Below are positions 40,084 through 50,394 of a stretch of 64,000 nt of DNA, piece after piece. A model generated the notes under the pieces. That model made no database searches and was not told the origin of the DNA. It worked only from the letters and a program-made list of their open reading frames with translations. The stretch spans positions 29,721,859 to 29,785,858 of the forward strand of contig OW121858.1 in the NCBI GenBank assembly GCA_933228895.1. The letters are read 5' to 3'. A program made the position numbers and the translations under genes. Positions within the stretch are counted from its first letter, which is position 1; every line of letters starts with the position of its first letter. This DNA is from Platycnemis pennipes. Lineage: Eukaryota > Arthropoda > Insecta > Odonata > Platycnemididae.

Positions 40084-42516
40084 ATGACAACGCGGAAGAA
40101 TCCCGAAAGCTTTTTACAATCATCGGAACGCCGCGAAAATCTTCGCCAGAAATTGAACCGCCTCTACGGGGAGGATACTCACAAGTGGACCAAGGACTTG
40201 GAGACGCTTCGAAAGAAAAGGGGCAGATTATTATCTTCTCTTGCCTTTTTGGAGAGATGCAGGGACACAAACACAATTCCGAATTGTGTCCGAATACGAC
40301 ACAACATTCAGACTAAAGCTGCAAAACGAATCTTTCACCGGACCAGCCAAGCGTTACTGAGGGAACGGATTAAACACACCCGTTTTGAACTCCATCGCTG
40401 CTCGAAGGATTTATATCAACTTCATTTACTCTTAAGTAAAACCCTGAATCACGACGACTGGGAGAAGGTGGATATAATAACTTTCGATTCCGCCAATGCT
40501 GTGTATGTAGCCACCAGAGAGAAACAGGTGAAGAAATATAACCACCTAAAAGAGACTCAGCATAGGGGCGCTGCGCAGGCGGAGACCAGCACCATTGTGA
40601 ACCTTACTCGTCTCCAACTAAGCGACGCGGAAATTTCAATTCTCTCCAAAGGTTTGAACTTTGCCGTTGCCCCAAAGAGAATCCCCAGGGAGGAAATAGT
40701 TACCGGCGTGGAGACGGCCATCCGTAAGCTTCCAAAAAATGCTGCGGACGAGATACGAGAAGACGTCACTCGCATTTTGCGAGGCGCGAAACCACCCAAA
40801 TCAAACATCACGGGGGCAGAGAGACGAGCCATTAGCGAACTCCGTGAAAGGAAGGACATAATTATTCTCCCCGCGGACAAAGGAAGGGCTACTGTCATAT
40901 TAGAAAAAACTGACTACGACACCAAAATCCGCACAATGCTGACGGAATCGGCCTACAGAAAGCTGCCTTCCAACCCCACAGCTAAAATTGAACGACAGGT
41001 GAGAGAGATGATCAAGAATTCATCTATTCCGCCCGAAGAAAAGAGAGACCTCGTGCCTTCGGCACCGAAACCACCAAGGCTCTACGGACTTCCCAAGGTG
41101 CACAAGGAAGACATACCGCTCCGACCAATCGTTAGCACCATAGACGCACCTACCAACCCACTGGCAAGACACCTGGCACAAATCCTATCTCCCTTTTCCG
41201 GTAGAACTTCATCATACGTCAAAAACTCCAAGCATTTTGTGCAATTAATCAAGGAGATAGATATAGAGAAAGAGGATATCCTTGTGAGTTTTGACGTGGT
41301 ATCTCTTTTTACCAATATTCCCATCACAGAAGCGGTGAACATCGCTAGAAGATTGACCAATGAAGGCCTCCCCAAATACTGTCCGGACCTCATAGAATTC
41401 TGTCTGAAAAAATCTTATTTCCAGTGGAACAGTGATTTCTACGAACAAACTGAAGGTACTGCCATGGGATCCCCACTCTCTCCTGTAGTTGCCAATCTTT
41501 TTATGGAAGAGTTAGAGAAAAAGGCCATCGAGACTTTCGACTGGAAGCCCAAAATATGGCTTCGCTACGTGGATGATACTTTCGTTGTGTGGCCACACGG
41601 GGAACAACACCTGACTGAATTTCTCCGGCACCTCAACTTTCAACACGACAACATAAAATTTACCATGGAAAAGGAAAGCAACAACCAGATATCCTTCTTG
41701 GACGTTAAAGTTACCAAGAAAGAAGATGGATCCCTGGGCCACTCGGTACATCGGAAGGCAACCCACACAGATCTCTATCTCCACGCCTCCTCTCATCACC
41801 ACCCGCAGCAAAAGAGTTCTGTGATAACCAGCCTCTTTCACCGGGCTCGAACTATTTCCGACCAACAATCGCTTCCTGAAGAGGAGAAACATCTTCTTGC
41901 TGCCCTAGGAAAGAATGGATATGATAAAGCCACAATCCAAAAAACGGTTCTTCGCTTGGACCAACGGAGCGACAAATCCAAGATTGTAGATCCTGTCGCA
42001 CGTGCTCTCATCCCCTACATTGGAGGAACCACGGAGAAAATATCGCGAGTTCTCGCGAAGCATAATATACTGACTAGATTCGGATGCGACAATAAATTAT
42101 CCAGTCTCCTCATCAGAGCGAAGGATCGCCTCCCGCCCGAAATTCACGAAGGCGTTTACGAGGTCATCTGCAGCTGTGGAAAATCCTACGTAGGGCAAAC
42201 AAAGAGAGCTGTACAATGCCGAATGAAAGAACACTCACGGGCCCTCAGAAACGGACAAGGGGAGAAATCGGCTATTGCGGAGCACGTTTCGATGGAACCA
42301 AACCATTCCGTGAATTTAATGGAACCAAAAATCCTCTCGAGGGAAAAGCGATATTTCCCTAGAATTATAAGGGAAGCAGTTGAAATTTCCAAGAGGCCCA
42401 ACAATATGAATAGAGAGGACAGCTACCCACTCTCCAACACGTGGAAACGAGTATTCACACGAACACCAACAGCCAATCAGCGAGCAGCGGCCACCTCAGA
42501 AGACAAGTATAAATAA
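40084..42516 (+). CDS. Penelope-like reverse transcriptase with GIY-YIG endonuclease domain
   Basis: Intact 810-codon ORF. The same frame is open slightly upstream (GTG at 40057) but the first ATG is at 40084. In PLEs this protein copies the element RNA at a nicked target. An N-terminal region rich in basic and helical sequence (about 1-235) precedes the RT. RT blocks: GLPKVHK (335-341), DVVSLFTNIP (from 404), GTAMGSPLSPVVANLF (from 458) and YVDD (495-498) with both catalytic aspartates. A linker (HASSHHHPQQ, KNGYDKATI) leads to GIY-YIG: GVYEVICSCGKSYVGQT (690-706) and RMKEH. Length is normal for an endonuclease-bearing PLE. No introns seen. Expression could start from ribozyme-cleaved RNA; that is inferred. 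Confidence 0.95.
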   Translation: MTTRKNPESFLQSSERRENLRQKLNRLYGEDTHKWTKDLETLRKKRGRLLSSLAFLERCRDTNTIPNCVRIRHNIQTKAAKRIFHRTSQALLRERIKHTRFELHRCSKDLYQLHLLLSKTLNHDDWEKVDIITFDSANAVYVATREKQVKKYNHLKETQHRGAAQAETSTIVNLTRLQLSDAEISILSKGLNFAVAPKRIPREEIVTGVETAIRKLPKNAADEIREDVTRILRGAKPPKSNITGAERRAISELRERKDIIILPADKGRATVILEKTDYDTKIRTMLTESAYRKLPSNPTAKIERQVREMIKNSSIPPEEKRDLVPSAPKPPRLYGLPKVHKEDIPLRPIVSTIDAPTNPLARHLAQILSPFSGRTSSYVKNSKHFVQLIKEIDIEKEDILVSFDVVSLFTNIPITEAVNIARRLTNEGLPKYCPDLIEFCLKKSYFQWNSDFYEQTEGTAMGSPLSPVVANLFMEELEKKAIETFDWKPKIWLRYVDDTFVVWPHGEQHLTEFLRHLNFQHDNIKFTMEKESNNQISFLDVKVTKKEDGSLGHSVHRKATHTDLYLHASSHHHPQQKSSVITSLFHRARTISDQQSLPEEEKHLLAALGKNGYDKATIQKTVLRLDQRSDKSKIVDPVARALIPYIGGTTEKISRVLAKHNILTRFGCDNKLSSLLIRAKDRLPPEIHEGVYEVICSCGKSYVGQTKRAVQCRMKEHSRALRNGQGEKSAIAEHVSMEPNHSVNLMEPKILSREKRYFPRIIREAVEISKRPNNMNREDSYPLSNTWKRVFTRTPTANQRAAATSEDKYK

Positions 42517-42547
42517 GCGTCAACTTCGGAGCATTTTCACTTCAGCC

Positions 42548-42589
42548 TGGCCTGAGGACGCCCGCAGTACAGTGGGGGAAACGTCGCCA
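42548..42589 (+). ncRNA. Hammerhead ribozyme in PLE terminal repeat, copy 2
   Basis: Same 42-nt motif as copy 1, exactly 2515 bp downstream: CTGAGGA at 42552-42558, GAAACGTC at 42578-42585, predicted cleavage after C42585. It lies 31 bp past the ORF stop. Confidence 0.85.
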
Positions 42590-42667
42590 TTTTACACAAT
42601 GACAACGCGGAAGAATCCCGAAAGCTTTTTACAATCATCGGAACGCCGCGAAAATCTTCGCCAGAAA

Positions 42668-42681
42668 TTAATGGAAACATG
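42668..42681. repeat. Right 14-bp target-site duplication of the PLE
   Basis: ttaatggaaacatg, matching 38117-38130. Confidence 0.9.
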
Positions 42682-42960
42682 CTGGATATTAGGGTCACCT
42701 GTTACTAGATGGTTAATATCTAAATATTAATGGTGTTATTAATGCTTAGAAAGGGGTTTTTGTACATAAAATTATCTGTAACCCCTTTCATCCATGGGTT
42801 GGTAATGCTAATATATTTGCTTCATGCACTGCAATTACAATATTTCAACCTATCCCTTTGCTAGTCTGCCTGTTGTTCTCACTTACGGAACGCAGGAAAA
42901 ATGACGTTTTAAATCTAACGGTCAAGACAATCTCTCTCTCTCTAACCTTGTTTATCCGGT
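42682..42960 (-). mobile_element. LINE family B-like UTR and ORF end (right of the PLE)
   Basis: Continues the LINE interrupted by the PLE: UTR words gggtcacctgttactagatg, then the complement of the ORF end (RTFRK, FRRLDL). It stops at ccggtaaaatct. Confidence 0.65.
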
Positions 42961-43119
42961 AAAATCTACGGCTACACGATACCCTGCGAGCAACCACTAG
43001 GGCGCGTGGCAGGGGGTGAAGATCACCAAGCGAGCACTATCGATATGTAAACTAGGCTGCGACATGGAAACATTTTAATTAATAGCGTCACTTGCAGCTA
43101 AATGGTTATGGTATATGGG
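42961..43119 (-). mobile_element. LINE family B 3' UTR and tail
   Basis: acggctacacgatacc, hairpin complement (agggcgcgtggcaggg), gaagatcacc, and the UTR with gtcacttgcagctaaatgg. It ends at the TTAA where MITE M1 sequence begins. Confidence 0.65.
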
Positions 43120-43123
43120 TTAA

Positions 43124-43761
43124 ATATTTTCTCACTTAGTTTTAAACTATTACCTTACAAACACAACTCTTTGTTTTTAACTTTATTAATATTCGTATTT
43201 TTGAAAATTGTTTGGCAACAGTGACGCTGCTACCATTTGGATGCATTGGTATTAATTAAAACATATCAATAACCAATGAAATATTTAAATTACATAAAAA
43301 ATATGAAAAGGACCTAGTTGTAAGGTATATTCCATAATTAAGTTAGTTAATAGGCTCGTAAGCACGTTCCGTCACAAGTACCGTTGCCAATGATAACAAC
43401 ATACTGTAGCGCCACTTTCATTTAACTAAGGCTTTTCTGCTTTTTTTGAGCAAACATTTATTAATATCAATTAAACAATTGAGATGGTGAGGCGAGCAAT
43501 TTTTATTACAATGCTAAATTCTACGTAAAATCACGCATCTTATAGTAGTTTTTCGTCAAAACGACATTTCTCTTTACATTAATAATCTGCAAATTTTACT
43601 GCAAGAGCCATGCTCTGCCGTATAAGTACATAATATAAAATAGCTGATTTCCAATGTCTTTTTTCTTCAAATATATAATGGAAAGACCTCATTATTTTAT
43701 TGCCAATGTCCTGAAATTTTCACAAAAAATGACATCTACTTCATAATTCGGTGGAGCCACC
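43124..43761. mobile_element. MITE M1, copy 2, truncated
   Basis: Retains about 640 bp of the M1 interior and the right end CGGTGGAGCCACC followed by TTAA (43762-43765). The left side starts inside the element (atattttctcacttagttt) at a TTAA (43120-43123) that matches normal family B UTR sequence, so the left end is a deletion or truncation. Confidence 0.75.
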
Positions 43762-43765
43762 TTAA

Positions 43766-44284
43766 ATTTCACCGATATATATCGATATATCCCGATGTTC
43801 GATAGCGGAATCGATACTAATCGAAACGATTCGGACTCAGGAATGGAGAATCCTTCCTGATTACTTCCTTGCGACCTTCCGGTCGTAAATCCAGCATCTC
43901 GTCCAATCGCAGTAGCCCCAATTACAGGGGAGGAAACCAAACAGCGTATAAAAGGCTTGATGAATCTTAACGGGGATCCTATAGTAGTTTTATGGCTGTT
44001 TTAGAGGTGTCGAACGAGTAGTCGACGAGGGCGAGGATTGACGACGCAACAGGAGCGATTTCGACCCACCGCTACCCCAATACACCGTCGATATATCGAT
44101 GTGATTGCGGAAAAGTTTTGAGTATTTTTGAACGAGCCAAGTGAACCAATATTTTGGTACACCGAGCTGTCCTATAAAATATGAGACCGACCCTAGAATT
44201 GAAGAACTAGGGTAAGCGAATCAGGGTTTTGTCCTCTCTTACTCCTACGTTCCAATAAAAACTGCAAAGTAGGAGCAAAACATG
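43766..44284. other. Unassigned; CGATA-rich with a TATA-like word
   Basis: Contains tatatcgatatatcc and cgatatatcgatgtg clusters, and gcgtataaaaggc at about 43946-43958, which resembles a TATA box. No ORF with a domain follows within the next 500 bp, so no promoter is claimed. Confidence 0.4.
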
Positions 44285-44285
44285 T

Positions 44286-45835
44286 TAAGGTGCGTTTACA
44301 CGTAGCAGTTGACTGCTACGACAGTCAACGGATAACAACTATTAAGCCCCACTCGCATGTGTAAGTAGCAAATGCGATGCGAGTCCAGGTCGACACTGGA
44401 CCCATGTATCGAACACTATCGATCCTAGTTCGAGCTATTAATGTGCGTTTACTGCTATGGCAGTTGACTGCTCCGACAGTCAACTGCTAACAACTATTAA
44501 GCCCCACTCGCATGTGTAAGTAGCAAATGCGATGCGAGTCCAGGTCGACACTGGACCCATGTATCGAACACTATCGATCCTAGTTCGAGCTATTAATGTG
44601 CGTTTACTGCTATGGCAGTTGACTGTTCCGACAGTCAACTGCTAACAACTATTAAGCCCCACTCGCATGTGTAAGTAGCAAATGCGATGCGAGTCCAGGT
44701 CGACACTGGACCCATGTATCGAACACTATCGATCCTAGTTCGAGCTATTAATGTGCGTTTACTGCTATGGCAGTTGACTGCTCCGACAGTCAACTGCTAA
44801 CAACTATTAAGCCCCACTCGCATGTGTAAGTAGCAAATGCGATGCGAGTCCAGGTCGACACTGGACCCATGTATCGAACACTATCGATCCTAGTTCGAGC
44901 TATTAATGTGCGTTTACTGCTATGGCAGTTGACTGCTCCGACAGTCAACTGCTAACAACTATTAAGCCCCACTCGCATGTGTAAGTAGCAAATGCGATGC
45001 GAGTCCAGGTCGACACTGGACCCATGTATCGAACACTATCGATCCTAGTTCGAGCTATTAATGTGCGTTTACTGCTATGGCAGTTGACTGCTCCGACAGT
45101 CAACTGCTAAAAACTATTAAGCCCCACTCGCATGTGTAAGTAGCAAATGCGATGCGAGTCCAGGTCGACACTGGACCCATGTATCGAACACTATCGATCC
45201 TAGTTCGAGCTATTAATGTGCGTTTACTGCTATGGCAGTTGACTGCTCCGACAGTCAACTGCTAACAACTATTAAGCCCCACTCGCATGTGTAAGTAGCA
45301 AATGCGATGCGAGTCCAGGTCGACACTGGACCCATGTATCGAACACTATCGATCCTAGTTCGAGCTATTAATGTGCGTTTACTGCTATGGCAGTTGACTG
45401 CTCCGACAGTCGACTGCTAACAACTATTACGCCCCACTCGCATGTGTAAATAGCAACTATGATGCGAGTTCAGGTCGATACTGGGCCCATGTATCGAACA
45501 CTATCGATCCTAGTTCGAGCTATTAATGTGCGTTTACTGCTATGGCAGTTGACTGCTCCGACAGTCAACTGCTAACAACTATTACGCCCCACTCGCATGT
45601 GTAAATAGCAACTATGATGCGAGTTCAGGTCGATACTGGGCCCATGTATCGAACACTATCGATCCTAGTTCGAGCTATTAATGTGCGTTTACTGCTATGG
45701 CAGTTGACTGCTATGAAAGTCAACTGCTAACAACTATTAAGCCCCACTCGCTAGTGTAAATAACAACTGCGATGCGATTTCAGGTCGATACTGGACACAT
45801 GTCGAACACTATCGATCCTAGTTCGAGCTATTAGC
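44286..45835. repeat. Satellite-like array, ten 155-bp units
   Basis: Unit starts near 44286, 44441, 44596, 44751, 44906, 45061, 45216, 45371, 45526 and 45681. The inner units are almost identical; the first and last are diverged. Each unit holds GCAGTTGACTG..CAGTCAACTGC (11-bp arms, 6-base loop), GTCCAG..CTGGAC and tcgaac..gttcga inverted repeats. The unit 5' part derives from the element's own terminal repeat (tgcgtttac..gcagttgactg). Confidence 0.95.
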
Positions 45836-46217
45836 AAAGTTGAAGCCCGTGTACTTCCGAATCGGAAATTCTAAAATGTATACAACACAGTCGCCAACGT
45901 AAAGCAATACACGACGGAATTTGGAAATAATAATAACAAAAGGATATCCCTCCCCAAAAGGGGAGATTCTACTCTTTAAAGAATGGGAACAAAAGATAAT
46001 CGTCAATTGAATATATTGCTTGAAGAATTTCGTGAAAATTTAAGCATCATACACTATTGAAATAAAACGCTTTTCACTTGTTGTGGCAACGCCTAAATAG
46101 CGGCTTTAAGCTGCTTAGAAGTTGGTGTAGACGCATCATAGCAGTAGCGATATATCGATATATCGCTAGGCATCTCGCGACTGTCATAAGCAGTCAACTG
46201 TTACGTGTAAACGCTGC
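44289..46217. mobile_element. TTAA-flanked element P1 carrying a 155-bp array
   Basis: TTAA at 44285-44288 and 46218-46221. Terminal inverted repeats: GGTGCGTTTACACGTAGCAG at the left, and the right end reads GCAGCGTTTACACGTAACAG on the opposite strand. About 80 percent of the element is the tandem array; the rest (45836-46217) has no ORF of note. A non-autonomous piggyBac-like element is the best guess. Confidence 0.8.
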
Positions 46218-46221
46218 TTAA

Positions 46222-46640
46222 CGCTGGGGTGATTCCATTTTCAATCGACAATATATTTATCAGAAATACCTTTCTTCACCACCTCTGATTTCAACTGAAA
46301 TTGGTGCTTAGATACTGTCAACCTTCCTGAGCCAAAAGCCGTTCCCTGTTTTTGCAGGAAAAAATTTTCTTATGGATTATAGGCTGTCACGAATTGCGTT
46401 GAAGCCTGAAAAATCGTCTTTTTTACACTATTCTTCTACATGCTTCATCAGACTGGTTTTACGTGACATGCACACGAGAAAGGTTTCAATAGAAAGCATA
46501 TGAAGTCTACATGATACTTGAGGAGTTTTTAATGCACTTTTCACAAGATTAAGTGTCTTTTCGTCGCTGCAAATGCTACTATCGATTCATAATTTGAGTC
46601 GGAAGAGACTCGACCGACATCACAGTGATAAATAGTTCAA
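46222..46640. other. No recognisable gene
   Basis: AT-rich spacer; nothing recognised. Confidence 0.4.
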
Positions 46641-47060
46641 GATAAAGAGGTGTTCACGAAGAAGAGAACTTACTCTGCCCCAGGAACATACGGCTGCAAG
46701 CGATGAAGTACTCCATCAAAACATTCGCGTAAATTGTGGTACTCTTTAAGGATCAGATACGTGGAACATCGAGAAAGTAGTCCAGCGAAGGCTCAGAAAC
46801 GTGGTGCGTGAAGAAAGGTGAAATACAAAAGTAATGTTAGGGAGAAGAGGTGCACAAAGGAGCAGGGGAAGAAAACATGGACAATATGGAAAACACTTCG
46901 TCAACGAAGAACCGGAAACTTTGAGACAGTACGGATTAGTTAGAAGCATCTAGCAGGAGGAAAAATAGAAGGGAATGTCCCACAAGGAAGGCTATGAGAC
47001 AGGTATAATAGGGCAAATAAAGTAGGACTTGTAAGAGAAAACCTATCAGGGCGTGAGGGA
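46641..47060 (+). mobile_element. RTE-like LINE family D fragment
   Basis: Plus-strand match to 12286-12680: aacatacggctgcaagcga, ggatcagatacgtggaacat, acaatatggaaaacacttcg, cccacaaggaaggc. In pieces it reads RNIRLQAMKYSIKTFA, TWKTLRQRRTGN and GGKIEGNVPQGR. Decayed. Confidence 0.65.
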
Positions 47061-47513
47061 ACAATCACTGAATAGTGCCCAATTACGGCCTCCAGTAAAC
47101 CAACCAATCATGGGTTTGAAATCGTGATGGTGATAGAATTCCATACTGTGACATCTTGCTCAAAAACTTGTGTCATACTTCCATGCAGAATTTCCATCTA
47201 TTTTGTGCACCGAAGGCTTCAATTTGGCTATCAGAACGCCTTTTCAATGCTGCCTGATGCAGTGACGATATAACGGGATAAGGTTATATGGGGATATCGC
47301 TATATAGGGATTTCGCTATATCGGAATTACTCGTTTGTAAATATTGATTTAGACGTCGTTTTAAGATTGATATAAAGTCAACTCAGTCTGAACCAATGGC
47401 GATGGCGTAATCGGTCTCTATTGATAACAGTTTCGGGATATTGACCAATATCTAGGACGATATGCCTAAATAACGGGATTTCGTTATATCGAGGTAATTT
47501 TGTATCGGATTGT
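47061..47513. other. Unassigned; GATAT-rich stretch inside
   Basis: Between about 47265 and 47500 words such as ggggatatcgctatat and gggatttcgttatatcg recur, similar to 50030-50390. No gene. Confidence 0.4.
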
Positions 47514-48330
47514 AAATTGTTCCGCGGAGAAAAAATGAGCATGCTGCGATTCGCTGATGACATAGCACTCGTTGCAGTGACAGAGACCGATCTGAACAAG
47601 ATTCTAATAACCATGGAAAGGACAATGGCCAGATATCAGCTGAAGATAAATAAGAAGACTTAAGAAACTGGTGTGCAGCAAGAAAGAAGAGGCCAAAACC
47701 AATGTCAAACTAGGAAAACAGAAACTGGAAGAGGCGAAAGAGTTCTGTTATCTTGGAAGCAGAATAACCAACGATGGACGAAGCAAGAAAGAAATGGTGA
47801 GTAGATTAGCCCAGGCAAAGAGGGCATTATATCAAAAGAAGAATCTACTTACAGCTGGAAATGCAAGCGTAGAAGTAAGGAAACACAATTCATCAGAAAG
47901 TACATCTGGAGCATGCTTCTTTACGGCAGTGAGGCATGGACGATGACAGCAGCGGAGAAGAGAAGGGTGGAAGCATTCGAAATGTGGTGCTACAGAAGAT
48001 TGATTTGAATATTAAATGGATATTCACCGAGTGACAAATGAAGAAGTTCTATAAGAAGAGTGGGAGAAGTCTGCTGAAAACTCTAAGGAGAAGAAGGGAC
48101 AAGTTAATCGGCCACATCTTGAGACACGATGGCCTAATGAAGACAATCGTCTTAGAGGGAAAAGTGAACGGGAAGATTGGAAAAGGCAGGCCTCGTATGA
48201 GTTACATGGAACAGGTTGTGAAGAATGTAAAAGAGAAGAATTACGTCACAATTAAAAAGGTTGGCCGATAGAAGAATCGAGTGGAAAGCTGCGTGAAACC
48301 AATCCTAGGATTGTTGACCAATGATGATGA
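47514..48330 (+). mobile_element. RTE-like LINE family C copy
   Basis: MLRFADDIALVAVTETDLNK with the catalytic ADD is followed by MERTMARYQLKINKKT and a stop. An open frame at 47671-47946 has EAKEFCYLGSRITNDGRSKK and AQAKRALYQKKNLLTAGNAS. After another shift come EAFEMWCYRRLI and, at 48038-48271, RRRDKLIGHILRHDGLMKTI and GKGRPRMSYMEQVV. It ends at LLTNDDD with a TGATGATGA run. At least three frameshifts. It is the best-preserved RTE-like copy here. Confidence 0.85.
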
Positions 48331-49056
48331 TTGTAAAATGTGTTGGTATTTCGTTATAAAGGGTTTTCGTCAGTTCTCGTTTAAAAAGATCGTTTTCGCT
48401 ACCGTTTTATTATCGCGTCGCGATACCAAGCGCGCATCGGATATCGCAGCCGATACACCGCAGCATCGCGCGGTTTGCCTGGGAGAAATGGGAACATAAG
48501 TGCGATGTGAGACAGAGGGAAGAGATTCTCTAACGTAAGGATGAGGACTCACAGGGAGGGGTAGGGGGCGGTGGAGAGTAGCAAGGGTCGTTCCCTGGTT
48601 ATAACGGACAAGATGCAGGTAATTAAATTGAAGTCAGGGGGTGGAGGGTGGAATGAGGGTGGCTTTTTGAGATGGGGTGGTAGGTTACGCCTCGGGGGTC
48701 GCAGGGAACGAGGGGGATATGAAAGGGTCCGAACTTTAAGGTCCTCCCTGACCCTTTTGCGGTTGAAGACCCTTTCTGGCGGGAGTACATCAGGGAGAGA
48801 GAGAGAGAGAGATAGGGAGTGGAGAAAGTAGTTCAAGACCCCTCCAGGACGAGAACTCCACCTTATGTATAAATTCTCCTCCTTGAGTACATACCCTGAA
48901 TGCATTAAGTCGCCAAGCATCTTTAGAGGAACGGACGGCATCAAAGATTGCCTCACGTCGTCATGCCAACGCGATAAACACTCCCTCTCTCTCTAACGGG
49001 AAGCGTAACTGATGCGCGGCAGGTACTGCGTCTAATTACACTCCGTGAATACCTTA
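48331..49056. other. GC-rich stretch, no recognisable gene
   Basis: Opposed frames at 48571-48831 (plus) and 48549-48956 (minus, 135 residues, P/R/S-rich) share a GA/TC microsatellite near 48797-48813. No domain; treated as non-coding. Confidence 0.4.
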
Positions 49057-49597
49057 AATCAACCAAAAATCAACTTAATTCATCCAAAAATCAACTTTAA
49101 TTCAACCAAAAATCAACTTTAATTCAACCAAAATCTAATTTAATTCAGCCAAAAATCTAATTTAATTCATCCAAAAATCAACTTTAATTCAACCAAAAAT
49201 CAACTTTAATTCAACCAAAATCTAATTTAATTCAACCAAAAATCAACTTTAATTCAACCAAAGATCAACTTTAATTCAACCAAAAATCAACGTTAATTCA
49301 ACCAAAAATCAACTTTAATTCAACCATAAATCAACTTTAATTCAACCAAAAATCAACTTTAATTCAACCAAAAATCAACTTTAATTCAACCAAAATCTAA
49401 TTTAATTCAGCCAAAAATCTAATTTAATTCAGCCAAAAATCAACTTTAATTCAACCAAAAATCAACTTTAATTCAACCAAAATCTAATTTAATTCAACCA
49501 AAAATGAACTTTAATTCAACCAAAAATCAACTTTAATTCAACCAAAGATCAACTTTAATTCAACCAAAAATCAACTTTAATTCAACCAAAAATCAAC
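49057..49597. repeat. 22-bp minisatellite
   Basis: About 25 units of aattcaaccaaaaatcaact plus tt, with a second version aatctaatttaattcaacca interspersed. The two versions alternate in blocks (for example 49130-49170 and 49395-49435), suggesting larger duplicated segments. Confidence 0.95.
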
Positions 49598-49629
49598 GTG
49601 TTTCTCGTGATAAGATCCTAAAATAGATC

Positions 49630-50025
49630 TATGAAATAGAAAAATGCACTACAGACTACTCTTACAATGCTTCACCTATTACTTATCCCTTATCTTCGCT
49701 GCCTATTGTGATACGGGAATAATGCCATATTAAATCTATCGGTGTGACAATGTTTCTATTCTTATTCATTTGGTCATGCATAATTTAAATATATATATCA
49801 TATAAATAATAGTTCCTCATGTATAATCGAAACATCTTCAAACTAATATTTTCAGTAAACCTATCTATTTTTAATGCATGCAGGAAGGTTAACGGTATAT
49901 TATAATAAATATTTAATTTTATTTAAACGTACATGAAATGTATTCCTAATACATATCTTATATGAAATTTGATACACTATTAAACCTACCTAAACACCTT
50001 TATCACAACCCTACCCGGTTTACGC
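49630..50025 (-). mobile_element. Decayed LINE family B copy
   Basis: UTR and ORF-end words in order: tgcactacagactactct, cgctgcctattgtgatacgg, aatctatcggtgtgaca, aacatcttc..tattttcagtaaacctatc, gatacactattaaacct and acacctttatcacaaccct. No intact frame. Confidence 0.6.
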
Positions 50026-50029
50026 GGAT

Positions 50030-50394
50030 ACTACGATATATAAAGTGCGGATTGTAATATGCAATTGATATCGCCACACGATATTAACTCGGTATTCAAC
50101 GCGATATATCGAAACGGGATATTACGACATCCAGATATAACGAAATTCCGATTTTACGACATCAACCGATTATCGATATCAGTCGATATAATGTAATTCC
50201 AACATCTCACGATATGACAATGTGTCCAGATACCAACCGTTATTCGATATCATGATATTCCCAACCTTATCACGATATCAACCGATATAAGGATTATTCC
50301 ATTTTACATCAGGAAGCCGAGGAATCGACGCTTTTGCGATACATAAACATTATATCGCAGGACGATATTCAACATAACCCTACCGTCAATAATG
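50030..50394. repeat. Degenerate GATATC/CGATAT-rich stretch
   Basis: At least fifteen CGATA/GATAT words in 360 bp (for example cgcgatatatcg, cgatatcagtcgatata, cacgatatcaaccgatata). No fixed period. Similar stretches at about 47265-47500, 43770-43810 and 58530-58620. Confidence 0.6.

Larger units (their letters stand above)
38131..42667 (+). mobile_element. Young Penelope-like element insertion (tandem)
   Basis: From left to right: an inverted terminal segment (38131-38272), a 5'-truncated copy (38273 onward), a complete copy offset by exactly 2515 bp, and the start of a third unit ending at 42667. This arrangement of partial tandem copies with an inverted terminal repeat is typical of PLEs. 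The two overlapping copies look identical over the shared 1.8 kb, and both ORFs end at the same stop, which argues for very recent insertion. It is nested in a family B-like LINE UTR. Confidence 0.95.

Noticed and set aside
43946..43958. TATA-box promoter (gcgtataaaaggc)
   Set aside because: No ORF or element start follows; one TATA-like word in AT-rich DNA is not enough.
48549..48956. 135-residue minus frame
   Set aside because: Low-complexity Pro/Arg/Ser composition with a GA/TC microsatellite; an opposite-strand frame covers the same DNA.
49057..49597. CRISPR or regulatory array from the 22-bp repeats
   Set aside because: Plain head-to-tail minisatellite without spacers or conserved site structure.
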